Source: Clostridioides difficile CD160
GTDB lineage: Bacteria; Bacillota; Clostridia; Peptostreptococcales; Peptostreptococcaceae
Direction: 5' to 3'
NCBI RefSeq assembly: GCF_000449425.2
Contig: NZ_AVHW01000028.1
Span: 62,001-126,000, forward strand
Length of the DNA: 64,000 bases
The notes beneath the pieces were generated by a model. That model was not told the DNA's origin. It saw nothing but the letters and a program-made list of their open reading frames with translations, and did not search any database. The first letter of the stretch is position 1; each line of letters starts with the position of its first letter. Below, piece by piece: positions 33,416-42,401 of this stretch. The position numbers were made by a program, and so were the translations under genes.

Positions 33416-35494
33416 ATGAGAAAAAATAAAAAAACAAGAAGAATGATAGTTTTTGGTTTTCTAATTTGTCTATTTACAGTTATTGTTGCTTTTTCAGCAA
33501 AATTTATATTAAATGGACTCAATAAAAGCAAACCAGATGAAGTATTTAAGCAATATATATCTTTTGCAAATGAAAGAAAATATGAAAAAATGTATGATTT
33601 GTTAGATGAAAAGAGTAAGTCAGAAAATAAAAAAGAAGATTTTATTTTAAGAAATAAAAAGATATATGAAGGAATTAACTCACACAATATGAGTGTCAAG
33701 ATTAATGATATTAAAAAAGAAAAAGGTAATGACAAAATAATAAAATATGATTCGAAGATGGATACTTTAGCAGGAGAAATTTCATTTTCAAATGAAGTAC
33801 TACTAACTAGAGATAGACATAAAAATTATAGAATAAAATGGCAGTCAGATGTTATATTTCCAGAACTTGAAGAAGATAATACTGTAAGAATATCAAAGCT
33901 TAAAGCTAAGAGAGGAAGTATTTTAGACAGAAATGGTGTAATGATTGCTGGTCAAGGTCTTGCATCTATGGTAGGGTTAGTTCCTAAAAAAATGAGTGAT
34001 AATATAGAGGACTTAAAAAAATTATCTGCTTTACTAAATGTACCAGTTGAACAAATTCAAAAGAAATTAAATGCATCTTGGGTAAAAGAAAATTCAATGG
34101 TACCTATAAAAACCATTGAAAAAATAGAAGAAAATGCGGATGGAACTGTAAAAGAAAAAGATAAAGAGTTGCAAGACTCACTTCTTAGTATTCCAGGAGT
34201 TAAGATATCTAATACAGAAGTCAGAGTGTATCCATTGGGTGAAAAAGCTGGTCATTTAACTGGATATGTTCAAAATGTAAACGCAGAGATATTAAAGGAA
34301 AAAGAAGGTAAGAGATATAATTCTAATAGTATAATTGGTAAGATTGGTTTAGAGAGTTTATTGGAAGATAGGATACGTGGTATTGATGGATATGAGATTA
34401 TCATAGCTGATAGATATGGAGATAAGAAAAAAACTCTAGTAACTGAGCCTAAAATAGATGGAGAAAATGTAAAGCTAACTATAGATTCAAAACTACAAAG
34501 TAAACTATATGAGCAAATGAAAAATGATAAAGGTTGTGCAGTAGTTATGAATCCTAAAACAGGAGAGATTTTATCACTTGTAAGTAGTCCATCGTATAAT
34601 CCAAATGAGTTTATATTGGGGATGTCAGGAGATAGATGGAAGGAAGTCAATGAAAATGAAAACAAGCCAATGTACAATAGATTTAAAGCACGATTGTGTC
34701 CTGGGTCTTCTTTTAAACCAGTTACTGCTGGTATTGGTATAACAACAGGAAAGATTAATCCAAATGAAAACTTTGGGCATAGTGGTCTTAGTTGGCAAAA
34801 AGATTCTAGTTGGGGGAGTTATAAGGTAACCACATTAAAAGATTATGGGAATACTGTAAATATGAAGAATGCGCTAATTTATTCTGACAATATTTATTTT
34901 GCTAAAGCAGCATTAAAAATAGGTGGAGATGTATTATCAAAAGAGTTGTTAAAACTTGGATTTGAGGAAAACATGCCATTTGAATTTGGATTATCTTCTT
35001 CAAGGTTTGGTACGGACAATAAATTTGATACTGAGATACAATTAGCAGATAGTGGATATGGGCAAGGTAAGGTTCTTGTAAATCCAGTACACATGGCATC
35101 AATATACTCAACTTTTGTTAATGATGGAGACATGATAAAGCCTTACCTTGAATTTAAAGAGAATCCACATGCTGAGTTTTGGAAAAAAGGTGTGTTTTCT
35201 AAGGAATCTGTAAAAATTATTCGTGATGACTTGATTCAAGTTGTTGAAAGTCCTAATGGTACAGGTCATAGTGCTGTGACTAAGGGAATTACTATTGCTG
35301 GGAAAACTGGTACAGCAGAAATTAAAGAATCTAAAGATGATGTTACAGGGACAGAACTTGGATGGTTCAATGCTTTTACTGTAGATGAAAACAGTGATAA
35401 ACAGTATATGGCAATTGCTATGGTTGAAGACGTAAAGAATCGTGGAGGAAGCCATTATGTTATACCTATTGTTAAATCAATATTTGAAGAGTAA
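33416..35494 (+). CDS. MecA-type (class B) penicillin-binding protein
   Basis: A 692-residue transpeptidase. One N-terminal membrane anchor (9-30), then an NTF2-like MecA_N domain (about 39-150, DEVFKQYISFANERKYEKMYDLL), a dimerisation domain (about 160-335) and the transpeptidase domain with S431-SFK, S490-DN and KTGT near residue 623. This order is that of low-affinity class B3 PBPs (PBP2a, Enterococcus PBP5), which crosslink peptidoglycan on the outer face of the membrane. ATG 33416 is chosen for AAAGGTGG 5 bases upstream. BlaI-type operators at the promoter and in the leader suggest beta-lactam induction. Actual drug affinity cannot be read from sequence. Confidence 0.88.
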   Translation: MRKNKKTRRMIVFGFLICLFTVIVAFSAKFILNGLNKSKPDEVFKQYISFANERKYEKMYDLLDEKSKSENKKEDFILRNKKIYEGINSHNMSVKINDIKKEKGNDKIIKYDSKMDTLAGEISFSNEVLLTRDRHKNYRIKWQSDVIFPELEEDNTVRISKLKAKRGSILDRNGVMIAGQGLASMVGLVPKKMSDNIEDLKKLSALLNVPVEQIQKKLNASWVKENSMVPIKTIEKIEENADGTVKEKDKELQDSLLSIPGVKISNTEVRVYPLGEKAGHLTGYVQNVNAEILKEKEGKRYNSNSIIGKIGLESLLEDRIRGIDGYEIIIADRYGDKKKTLVTEPKIDGENVKLTIDSKLQSKLYEQMKNDKGCAVVMNPKTGEILSLVSSPSYNPNEFILGMSGDRWKEVNENENKPMYNRFKARLCPGSSFKPVTAGIGITTGKINPNENFGHSGLSWQKDSSWGSYKVTTLKDYGNTVNMKNALIYSDNIYFAKAALKIGGDVLSKELLKLGFEENMPFEFGLSSSRFGTDNKFDTEIQLADSGYGQGKVLVNPVHMASIYSTFVNDGDMIKPYLEFKENPHAEFWKKGVFSKESVKIIRDDLIQVVESPNGTGHSAVTKGITIAGKTGTAEIKESKDDVTGTELGWFNAFTVDENSDKQYMAIAMVEDVKNRGGSHYVIPIVKSIFEE

Positions 35495-35582
35495 TTTTAC
35501 TCAATTTGAAGATTAATCTAATTGGCTTGGGGGATAGTATTGTAGAGGTATTATTTTCGAATTTGTTGGTAAATTTTAAAAT

Positions 35583-35619
35583 AAAGAGTCTGTCTTAAAA
35601 TAGAGAAGAGTCTCTTTTT
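35583..35619 (+). terminator. Probable PBP terminator
   Basis: AAAGAGTCT pairs with AGTCTCTTT apart from one mismatch, with further T residues after it. It lies about 90 bases past the PBP stop. Confidence 0.6.
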
Positions 35620-35664
35620 CATTGTTGAAATGATGAAAATATATTTGATTTCATACAAAAAATT

Positions 35665-35712
35665 AAAATAGTGGCAACAATTGAGGATGTGAGGGAGAGT
35701 TGCCACTATTTT
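35665..35712. terminator. Perfect 14-bp hairpin, probable bidirectional terminator
   Basis: AAAATAGTGGCAAC (35665-35678) and GTTGCCACTATTTT (35699-35712) pair perfectly around a 20-base loop. A/T tracts flank both sides; it may end both the PBP and blaR1 transcripts. Confidence 0.75.
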
Positions 35713-35845
35713 GTATAGGGTATTATATTATGTTTTTAAGCTAGTTTTACTATCTTCTATGTTTATATAATAACTCTTGTGTGTGAATTTAATAGATAAT
35801 TCATATGAAAATTATGTGAAGTTTTTGTACTTTATAGTAAAGGTA

Positions 35846-37645
35846 TTAGGGGTTATAGATTTTTTTGTCATTTAATATAGATAGTGTTATTTCAGCTGCT
35901 GAACTACCATTAGAATAATCTTTACTTTGAATATTTGTAGCAAAGAAATAAGTATTTTCATTTTTTTCTACATAACCTATAAACCAACCATTTACATCTT
36001 TTCCATTTATAGTAGCAGTGCCTGTTTTACCAGAAAGTGATACTCCATCTTTTTTTGATACTAGCAATGAATCTTTTACAGTTTTTATATCTTTGTCTTT
36101 AAATTTAAACTCATTTGTATAAAAATCTTTAAGTAATTTCACCTGTTCAATAGGTGAGATTTTTAATGAGGATTCTAGCCAAAAGCGTGATATGCCTCCT
36201 GAAACATCGTAATTACCATACTTAATTTGTTTAAGATAAGTTTGTATATCTTTTATTCCTGTTTTTTTATCTATATATTGAAAATACCAATTTACAGAGT
36301 TTTCCATAGCAGAAAATAGGTCTTGGTCTTTATTCCATGAGCTGTTAGAATGATGTTTTCCGTCCCAAGGAATATATGAATTATTTCTTGTTATTATCCC
36401 ATTTTCTAATCCCAACAAAGCACTATATATTTTATATGTAGAATTTGGAGAAACTCTTTTTTTACTTTTTTCTTCATTGTAAATATGATATTGATTGGAT
36501 TTTAAATCATACATAACAAAACTACCATCAAAACCTTCAAAGTAGTTACTTAGGTCTTCATATATAGTTTGATTATTTATAGGTTTATATTCTTCATTAA
36601 CATCTGCCACAATGGATAGTGTAGGGCTGTTTCCAAATACAATTAAAGCAATCAATGTAAAAATTAAAATGCTTTTAAACTTTAAAAATTTTGATTCAGC
36701 ATGAAAATTTGCTATCTTTAATAATCTTCTTTTTATCTGTTTTTTTGACCCACTGATATTTGATGTAAGTGTGAGATTATATGGTCTTGAAATATTATCT
36801 ACAAAATTTATTAGTGTTTGTCCATATTCTATATAATTTTCTTTATCAAGTTTTTTCAAAACTGAAATGTCACATGCAATTTCACGGTCTACTCGCATTT
36901 CTTTAAGTGCACACCACACAAGAGGATTAAACCAGTACAATATTTGGAAGAAGCACATTATATAATTTACCAATATATCTCTGTTTTTAGAATGTTGTAA
37001 TTCATGAAGTAAAATATATTTTATATCATTTGAAGATAATTTAGATATAGACTCATCTGGTAATATAATATGTGGTTTAAAGTATCCAAATGTAATGGGT
37101 GTATTTATGATGTAGGATTTACATAATATAAAATTCTTATTTATCCCAATATCTTTTTTACACTGTTGAAATATTGAAACTATCTCATCATCTTCTAAAA
37201 TTTGTGCAGATTTTTTTATATTTCTTATTTTAAAATTACAATGAATAGCAATAACTATCATTATTGAAATACCAACTATCCATAATATTAATAATAAAAT
37301 ATTTAAACTGTCAAAATTAGATTGATTCAGAGATACTGAAAAATCTTTTAATGCATTTGAGTTATTAATAATACTACTTGAGCTATTTTTTATTGTAGAA
37401 GTATTAGCAGTATTGTTTTCAAATTGAGTAAAACCATGTAGATAGTTAAACATATTTCCGAGATTAATATATTTAAGAGGTATAAATGGAATTATTAATG
37501 TTATAAGCAATATAAATCCAATATTATATTGGTATTTTGCAGAAATGTGCTTATTAAATATTTTTTTAGTAAATAAAATTACAATAATCAACAATGATAG
37601 GGTTAATGTACTAAATAAGAATCGGATAAAGAATGGAGCATACAT
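35846..37645 (-). CDS. blaR1: BlaR1-type beta-lactam sensor-transducer
   Basis: A 599-residue membrane receptor. Helices in the first ~135 residues frame an M56 metalloprotease domain with the zinc motif H214-ELQH-218; a helix near 323-340 leads to an external class D-like sensor domain with S402-TYK-405, YGN and KTGT. Acylation of the sensor serine by a beta-lactam should activate the protease and lead to BlaI removal. The gene starts 3 bases after blaI, with a ribosome binding site inside the blaI end. Its sensor domain closely resembles the beta-lactamase at 19419-20357, suggesting a shared origin. Confidence 0.93.
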   Translation of the reverse strand: MYAPFFIRFLFSTLTLSLLIIVILFTKKIFNKHISAKYQYNIGFILLITLIIPFIPLKYINLGNMFNYLHGFTQFENNTANTSTIKNSSSSIINNSNALKDFSVSLNQSNFDSLNILLLILWIVGISIMIVIAIHCNFKIRNIKKSAQILEDDEIVSIFQQCKKDIGINKNFILCKSYIINTPITFGYFKPHIILPDESISKLSSNDIKYILLHELQHSKNRDILVNYIMCFFQILYWFNPLVWCALKEMRVDREIACDISVLKKLDKENYIEYGQTLINFVDNISRPYNLTLTSNISGSKKQIKRRLLKIANFHAESKFLKFKSILIFTLIALIVFGNSPTLSIVADVNEEYKPINNQTIYEDLSNYFEGFDGSFVMYDLKSNQYHIYNEEKSKKRVSPNSTYKIYSALLGLENGIITRNNSYIPWDGKHHSNSSWNKDQDLFSAMENSVNWYFQYIDKKTGIKDIQTYLKQIKYGNYDVSGGISRFWLESSLKISPIEQVKLLKDFYTNEFKFKDKDIKTVKDSLLVSKKDGVSLSGKTGTATINGKDVNGWFIGYVEKNENTYFFATNIQSKDYSNGSSAAEITLSILNDKKIYNP

Positions 37646-37647
37646 AT

Positions 37648-38034
37648 TTACTTATCCTCCTTAGTCACCCTTTTGTTTAAAATCTCTCTCAATTCCTCAA
37701 TATCATCTTCAGAGAGTTTATCATTTTCTAAAAAGTTTAGTACCATAGAATTAAGAGCACCATTATAAAAACGATTTAAAAAAGAACGACTTTCTTTAGC
37801 TACATATTCTTCTTCCTCAACAAGTGGAGTATAAACGAACACTCTACTATTTTTTTCATATGTCAAAGCTCCTTTTTTAACTAATCTTAACAACATTGTC
37901 TGAATTGTTTTAGGACTCCATGTACTTATTTCTACTAGTTTTTCAATTACTTCATTAGTGCTAATAGGAGCATATTTCCAAATAATCTTCATCACTTGAT
38001 ATTCTGCTTCTGAAATTTGTGGTAATTTTTTCAT
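37648..38034 (-). CDS. blaI: BlaI/MecI-family repressor
   Basis: A 128-residue repressor with the BlaI winged helix (ISEAEYQVMKIIWKYAPISTNEVIEKL, WSPKTIQTMLLRLVKKGALTYEK) and a C-terminal dimerisation helix pair. It should bind TTAC-N4-GTAA dyads and be inactivated through BlaR1. AAGGAGG precedes the ATG. Matching operators lie at its own promoter, at the PBP gene and at blaX-bla, defining a three-operon regulon in this window. Confidence 0.93.
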   Translation of the reverse strand: MKKLPQISEAEYQVMKIIWKYAPISTNEVIEKLVEISTWSPKTIQTMLLRLVKKGALTYEKNSRVFVYTPLVEEEEYVAKESRSFLNRFYNGALNSMVLNFLENDKLSEDDIEELREILNKRVTKEDK

Positions 38035-38050
38035 GATATACCTCCTTATA

Positions 38051-38099
38051 CTTACATTTGTAATATATAAAGTATATTATCATTAATTTGGTTTGTCAA
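38051..38099 (-). promoter_or_regulatory. blaI-blaR1 promoter and BlaI-type operator
   Basis: On the minus strand: TTGACA (38099-38094), 17-base spacer, TATACT (38076-38071). The operator, read on the + strand as CTTACATTTGTAATATATAA (38051-38070), directly follows the -10 and covers the transcription start. Confidence 0.85.
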
Positions 38100-38204
38100 T
38101 TCTTAAAGATAATTCATTTATAGTTGTTTAAGTAAGTGTACATAGTTAAATAGAATTATTAATTAAGCTGTATAAATACACATTTAAGTTAAATAGAATT
38201 TATA

Positions 38205-38250
38205 TTGACAGCTAAAAATATAGTTGATATACTTATTGTTGATATAACAA
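38205..38250 (+). promoter_or_regulatory. Promoter and putative MarR operator of the flavoprotein operon
   Basis: TTGACA (38205-38210), 17-base spacer, TATACT (38228-38233). TTGATATA occurs at 38224 and 38239, and TTGTT-GATAT-AACAA (38236-38250) is a dyad. The MarR protein encoded in the same operon is the likely ligand-responsive repressor. Confidence 0.7.
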
Positions 38251-38271
38251 CTAAAATAAGGGGGTATAGAA

Positions 38272-38949
38272 ATGATAATTACAGTTATAAATGGGAGTCC
38301 TAGAAAAAATGGAGCTACATCAAAAGTTTTGACTTATTTATATAAAGATATAGAAAGATTAATACCAAATGTAAAAATTAATTATTTCGATTTAAGTGAA
38401 GTTAATCCATCATACTGTATTGGTTGTTTAAATTGTTATAAAATGGGGAAATGTATTAATCAAAGTGATAAAGTAGAGTATATTCATGATATAATTACTA
38501 AGAGTGATGGTGTTATATTTGGTAGCCCGACTTATGGAAGCAGTGTAACTGGGCTTTTCAAGGTATTTACAGATAGAGCACATATGATGTTGGAAAGGTT
38601 ATTGTACTGTAAGCCATGTATAGCAGTTACTACATATGAAAATGCTCGAGGTTCAAAAGCGATTTCTTTTATGAAATCAATGGTCTTAGATTCTGGAGGT
38701 TACGTTTGTGGTAATTTATCTATAAAAACTGGATTTAATCAAAATCCTATAACTGAAAGCGTAGAATTAAAGATACAAAAGGTATCTAAAAAATTTATTT
38801 ATTGCATAGAGGAAAAGAAAAATCCACCTGTGTTTTCTCAAATCTATAACTTTATTGCTATGAATGTTTTTTTAAAGCCAATGGCATTTAAAAGTATTGA
38901 GCAGTATAAAGGAATAATTGATAGATGGGAGGCGCAAGGGATTATTTAA
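38272..38949 (+). CDS. NADPH-dependent FMN reductase / iron-sulfur flavoprotein-like
   Basis: A 225-residue flavodoxin-fold protein: NGSPRKNGATSKVL is the FMN phosphate loop, SPTYGSSVTGLFKVFTDRA the isoalloxazine side. CIGCLNCYKMGKC resembles the cluster-binding cysteines of iron-sulfur flavoproteins. It probably reduces a quinone, nitro or metal substrate in the cytoplasm. The gene is the first of an operon with a MarR regulator, starting 11 bases after its stop. Confidence 0.82.
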   Translation: MIITVINGSPRKNGATSKVLTYLYKDIERLIPNVKINYFDLSEVNPSYCIGCLNCYKMGKCINQSDKVEYIHDIITKSDGVIFGSPTYGSSVTGLFKVFTDRAHMMLERLLYCKPCIAVTTYENARGSKAISFMKSMVLDSGGYVCGNLSIKTGFNQNPITESVELKIQKVSKKFIYCIEEKKNPPVFSQIYNFIAMNVFLKPMAFKSIEQYKGIIDRWEAQGII

Positions 38950-38960
38950 ATGGAGGTAAA

Positions 38961-39386
38961 ATGAAAGATTTTGAGAAACTATATGAGGTTACAAATAAGT
39001 TAGTAAGTACTTCATTGAAAGTAAAAGATGATTTGAAAAAAATGTTTAAACAAAATGGATATGATATAACAGCTGATCATTATGCGTTATTAAGATTTCT
39101 ATGGGAACAAGATGGAATTTCTCAGATAGATTTATGTGAAAAATCATGTAAGGATAAATCTAATACGACAAGAATCTTAGATGTTATGAAAAATAAAGGA
39201 TTGATTGTCCGTAAAGTAGATATTAAAGATAGACGTAAATTTCAAATATTTTTAACAGATTTAGGCAAAGAATTAGAAGAGCCTTTAAATGAAATTGCAA
39301 GTATATACGCAGTAGAGACATTTAAATCTATTTCTGATGAAGAGTTGCCTTTGTTTGCTGAGATTTTAGATAGAATTGGAAAGTAA
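38961..39386 (+). CDS. MarR-family transcriptional regulator
   Basis: A 141-residue winged-helix MarR protein (HYALLRFLWEQDGISQIDLCEKSCKDKSNTTRILDVMKNKGLIVRKVDIKDRRKFQIFLTDLGKEL with the conserved DxRxxxxxLT wing). GGAGG lies 4 bases before ATG 38961; an in-frame ATG at 38925 lies inside the flavoprotein gene and is less likely. Two cysteines in the recognition region could sense oxidants. It likely autoregulates the operon through the TTGATATA sites. Confidence 0.88.
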   Translation: MKDFEKLYEVTNKLVSTSLKVKDDLKKMFKQNGYDITADHYALLRFLWEQDGISQIDLCEKSCKDKSNTTRILDVMKNKGLIVRKVDIKDRRKFQIFLTDLGKELEEPLNEIASIYAVETFKSISDEELPLFAEILDRIGK

Positions 39387-39455
39387 ATACAGACTCTATT
39401 TATAGGAAGTCTTTTTAACTATTAATGATACAAAATGATAGAAAGAGGGATAAGA

Positions 39456-40235
39456 ATGAGTTCTAAGATTTATTATTTTTCTGGGACAGGGAATTCTCTA
39501 GTAGTTTCAAAGACTTTAAAAGAAATGTTGAATGAAAGTAAAGAAATAATACCTTTAGCAATACATAGAAAGAAGCAAAATATAGATATAAATGAAGATA
39601 TATTAATAATTGTTTTTCCTGTTTATTTTGCTGATGCTCCTGATATAGTAAAATTTTTTGTAGAGAAATTAAATTTCAATAATAATACTCATATATACGC
39701 TATAGCCACTTGTAATGGAGTAGCTGGGCATAGTTTGTTTACTATAGATAAACTACTTAAGAAAAAGGGTAAAAAATTATCTGCTGGTTTTATAATTGAT
39801 ATGCCTGGAAATGCTTTGACAACACCTCTAGATGTTGAAGAAGAAAGATTGAAAAATGTAACTGATAGAGTATACGAGGTCGCAAAATGTATCAATAACT
39901 TGGAGAAGGGAAGTATAGAGGGGAAAAATAATTTGAAGTCATATATAGATAGTTTTATGCTTCGTTTGGTAGGAAAGAATATGCAAATTGCAACTACTAA
40001 ATTTTTTGCAGAAAACAAATGTAATGGATGTGGGACATGTAAAAGAGTTTGTCCTGTAGATAATATAAGTATGGTCGATAAAAAGCCAAAGTGGGGTAAT
40101 GAGTGTGAAAGATGTCTAGCTTGTTTTCACTGGTGTCCAAAAGAGGCTATCAATATAAAAAAATCATTTTTAACAGATAGAAAGAAGTATCATCATCCAA
40201 ATGTTACTGTTAAGGATATATTTTTATATAAATAG
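39456..40235 (+). CDS. EFR1-family flavodoxin-ferredoxin fusion
   Basis: A 259-residue protein: an N-terminal flavodoxin-like domain (SSKIYYFSGTGNSLVVSKTL, FMN loop) and two 4Fe-4S motifs (CNGCGTCKRVCPVDN and CERCLACFHWCPKEA) near residues 190-240. The EFR1 family is annotated for this fusion; the physiological partner is unknown. Start at ATG 39456, with AAAGAGGG 6 bases upstream. It follows the MarR gene by 69 bases and may belong to the same redox operon. Confidence 0.85.
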   Translation: MSSKIYYFSGTGNSLVVSKTLKEMLNESKEIIPLAIHRKKQNIDINEDILIIVFPVYFADAPDIVKFFVEKLNFNNNTHIYAIATCNGVAGHSLFTIDKLLKKKGKKLSAGFIIDMPGNALTTPLDVEEERLKNVTDRVYEVAKCINNLEKGSIEGKNNLKSYIDSFMLRLVGKNMQIATTKFFAENKCNGCGTCKRVCPVDNISMVDKKPKWGNECERCLACFHWCPKEAINIKKSFLTDRKKYHHPNVTVKDIFLYK

Positions 40236-40409
40236 ATATATTTTATTTGTATTAATAATTATCTTATCAAATAAAATTTTAGAGCAATAGAGAGAAACAT
40301 ATAGCAATCTTATGGAAATATTGTAAAGAGTAATATGTAATGATACTAAGTATATTAGAGATTAAAAATAATAATAAATAAATATATAGTGATATTAATA
40401 TAAAAATAA

Positions 40410-40447
40410 AAGTGCCTCATAAATAAAAATTTTTGAGGCACTTATTA
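40410..40447. terminator. Bidirectional terminator after the EFR1 gene
   Basis: AAGTGCCTCA (40410-40419) pairs with TGAGGCACTT (40434-40443); A- and T-rich tracts lie on both sides. It separates convergent genes. Confidence 0.85.
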
Positions 40448-40464
40448 TTTGTTTAACCTAGCAT

Positions 40465-41091
40465 CTATCCTTTTATAAGTTCAACCATTTTCTTTATATC
40501 ATCTGATGCCATTTCAAACTTTGATTTTTCAATCAATATATTTCCACCAGTCATGATATACGATGGAAATATTCTTAATTTATCATAATAAAGTTCATTG
40601 TTACGAAGTTTATATGTTGAGATAGAAGGGATAGCATTCTTTTTTGTATGTTTTTTAGTAATCATATTAAAAGATTTCTTTGCAACATCTCCCATCAACA
40701 TTACTACTTTTAGATTATTAAATAATTGAATTTCTTTTTCTAAAATAGGCATATGCAATTTAATTGTATCACTAGTTATTGTATATTCTGATTTAGGAAG
40801 TTTTACTGCATTGGTTACATAGATACCCATATCTAATATATCATTTATAGTAGATACTTCTATGCCTGCATTGTTAAATAAAGGGAGAGTAGTTTTCAAG
40901 TAATCTGCATCTTCATTTATACTATAAAAATCGTCATTGGGGTTATTTGGTACAACCTCATTAATCATTATAGTTTTTATGGAGTCTGTGTCTATTGTTA
41001 TATTGGGAAGATATGATACTATTTTGTCTTCATTGAAAAGATTATTCTGCTTAATAAATTCATTTAAAGTTGATTTTATATTTATTTTCAT
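40465..41091 (-). CDS. Uracil-DNA glycosylase superfamily-like protein
   Basis: A 208-residue protein. The early segment MINEVVPNNPNDDFY and the later LDMGIYVTNAVKLPKS resemble the water-activating and nucleotide-pocket regions of UDG-superfamily proteins; IFPSYIMTGGN takes the place of the usual HPS motif. Key catalytic residues are not clearly conserved, so activity on DNA is uncertain. AAGGAGATTT precedes the ATG. Confidence 0.55.
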   Translation of the reverse strand: MKINIKSTLNEFIKQNNLFNEDKIVSYLPNITIDTDSIKTIMINEVVPNNPNDDFYSINEDADYLKTTLPLFNNAGIEVSTINDILDMGIYVTNAVKLPKSEYTITSDTIKLHMPILEKEIQLFNNLKVVMLMGDVAKKSFNMITKKHTKKNAIPSISTYKLRNNELYYDKLRIFPSYIMTGGNILIEKSKFEMASDDIKKMVELIKG

Positions 41092-41173
41092 ATGATAAAT
41101 CTCCTTAGTTTGAAGCTTTAAGTACTCTAAAAAATAGTCTTAAAGCATGTAGTTTTAAAAATATAATAACATA

Positions 41174-41203
41174 TCAAACATGACAACAGAATGTCATGTT
41201 TGA
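41174..41203 (-). terminator. Perfect hairpin after the 85-residue protein gene
   Basis: TCAAACATGACA (41174-41185) pairs with TGTCATGTTTGA (41192-41203) around a 6-base loop. It lies 9 bases past the stop of the minus-strand gene, but the T tract is weak. Confidence 0.6.
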
Positions 41204-41211
41204 TTGATAAA

Positions 41212-41469
41212 TTATCTAAACTTAGAATTTATTAGAGCATCTGCTTGTTCATAATCATCTTTATGTACATAAATTGAATACTCGTAAGAAAAATCTTCCT
41301 TTTGTCCTAAATTTCCAAGAATCATTTTACTGGAAAAAGGTCTTTTAGAGTAATTATTATTTTTCACTTTATACTTATATTTAATTTTGTTTACTGATAA
41401 TATACTGCATATCTCATTAAATCTATCTAAAGAATATCCTCGGAAAAGCTCAGTTCTATTTAAAATCAT
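41212..41469 (-). CDS. Small conserved-looking hypothetical protein
   Basis: An 85-residue basic protein with a strong ribosome binding site (AAGGAGG) before the ATG. The C-terminal half EYSIYVHKDDYEQADALINSKF resembles the alpha/beta ending of DUF2007-type signal-transducing proteins, with a strand followed by an 'A-L-I' helix. This is only a loose resemblance. No membrane segment is present. Confidence 0.6.
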   Translation of the reverse strand: MILNRTELFRGYSLDRFNEICSILSVNKIKYKYKVKNNNYSKRPFSSKMILGNLGQKEDFSYEYSIYVHKDDYEQADALINSKFR

Positions 41470-41673
41470 AAAGACAACCTCCTTGTAAAAGTAATTTATC
41501 GAAATTAGAGGAGAAAAGGACTATAAGTTGTTATAAATAAAAGGTAGCAAAATTAAATTGATTTGTAAAGTTTTTAAGAGTATTATACTAGTAATAAAAT
41601 AAATAAGTTTCAGATGTAGAGTTTAAAGAAAATATGTAAATGAGATTATATAGATATTGAAGGAGAAATTTAA

Positions 41674-42186
41674 ATGAAAAAAATATCACAAGAAAAAGTA
41701 AGCACGTATACTCAAGAAGTATCTCAAGAAAAAATTGAGCAGTGGAAATCTGTATATGAAAAATATAAAGATATCTTAAAAGTAAATTCTAAGCCTATTT
41801 TAGAAGTAATAGAATTTTTAAAACAAAAATATACAGTAAGAGAAGAAACTTCAGAAGAATTCAAGGATGTAATTATCCATAATATTAAATTAAATAAACC
41901 TTTTTCAGAAAAAATCCCCAATAATGCAGAATTAAAACCTGTTGCATTTATAATTCAAAATGAAGGGAATGCAAAAAAATTATACGATACACAAGAGGAA
42001 GTGTATAGTGGTTGTCCAATTATGGTTTGGATGGAATTTGAAACAGGATGTGTATTTGTAGAGGGTAGTGATGAACTTAATGATGAGATAACTGCATTTA
42101 AAGGATTAGATAAATATGATATAAATAATTATTATTTAGTAGCAAACTATGTTAGATGTCTAAAGAAATATGAATTAATAGATTAG
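41674..42186 (+). CDS. Hypothetical protein
   Basis: A 170-residue acidic soluble protein that I do not recognise. It starts with a repeat-like SQEKVSTYTQEVSQEK stretch and has a mixed alpha/beta composition without signal peptide or membrane helices. AAGGAG precedes the ATG, and a hairpin terminator follows at 42309, so it looks like a genuine single-gene unit. Confidence 0.7.
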   Translation: MKKISQEKVSTYTQEVSQEKIEQWKSVYEKYKDILKVNSKPILEVIEFLKQKYTVREETSEEFKDVIIHNIKLNKPFSEKIPNNAELKPVAFIIQNEGNAKKLYDTQEEVYSGCPIMVWMEFETGCVFVEGSDELNDEITAFKGLDKYDINNYYLVANYVRCLKKYELID

Positions 42187-42308
42187 TATATGAATTAAAG
42201 ATTATAAAATAAATTTGAAGCCAGTATAATTATGAAATATCAGCTTAAGTCTAATACAACTAAGTTTAAATCTAATATAAATATGAAGCATAAAGAAGCG
42301 TAAACTTG

Positions 42309-42348
42309 AATAGAGTTGCCAAAATAAAATTGGTAACTCTATTTTTAA
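42309..42348 (+). terminator. Terminator before the lantibiotic-type ABC operon
   Basis: AATAGAGTTGCCAA (42309-42322) pairs with TTGGTAACTCTATT (42330-42343), with one G-U pair, followed by TTT. Confidence 0.8.
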
Positions 42349-42401
42349 TTTTATATTTCATTAAAATTTCTAGCTGTTATAGAATTGTTATTTTTTCATG
42401 T

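Larger units (their letters stand above)
35495..35845. other. Intergenic region between convergent PBP and blaR1
   Basis: About 350 bases without a gene. It holds two hairpins, at 35583-35619 and 35665-35712, and otherwise AT-rich DNA. Confidence 0.6.
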
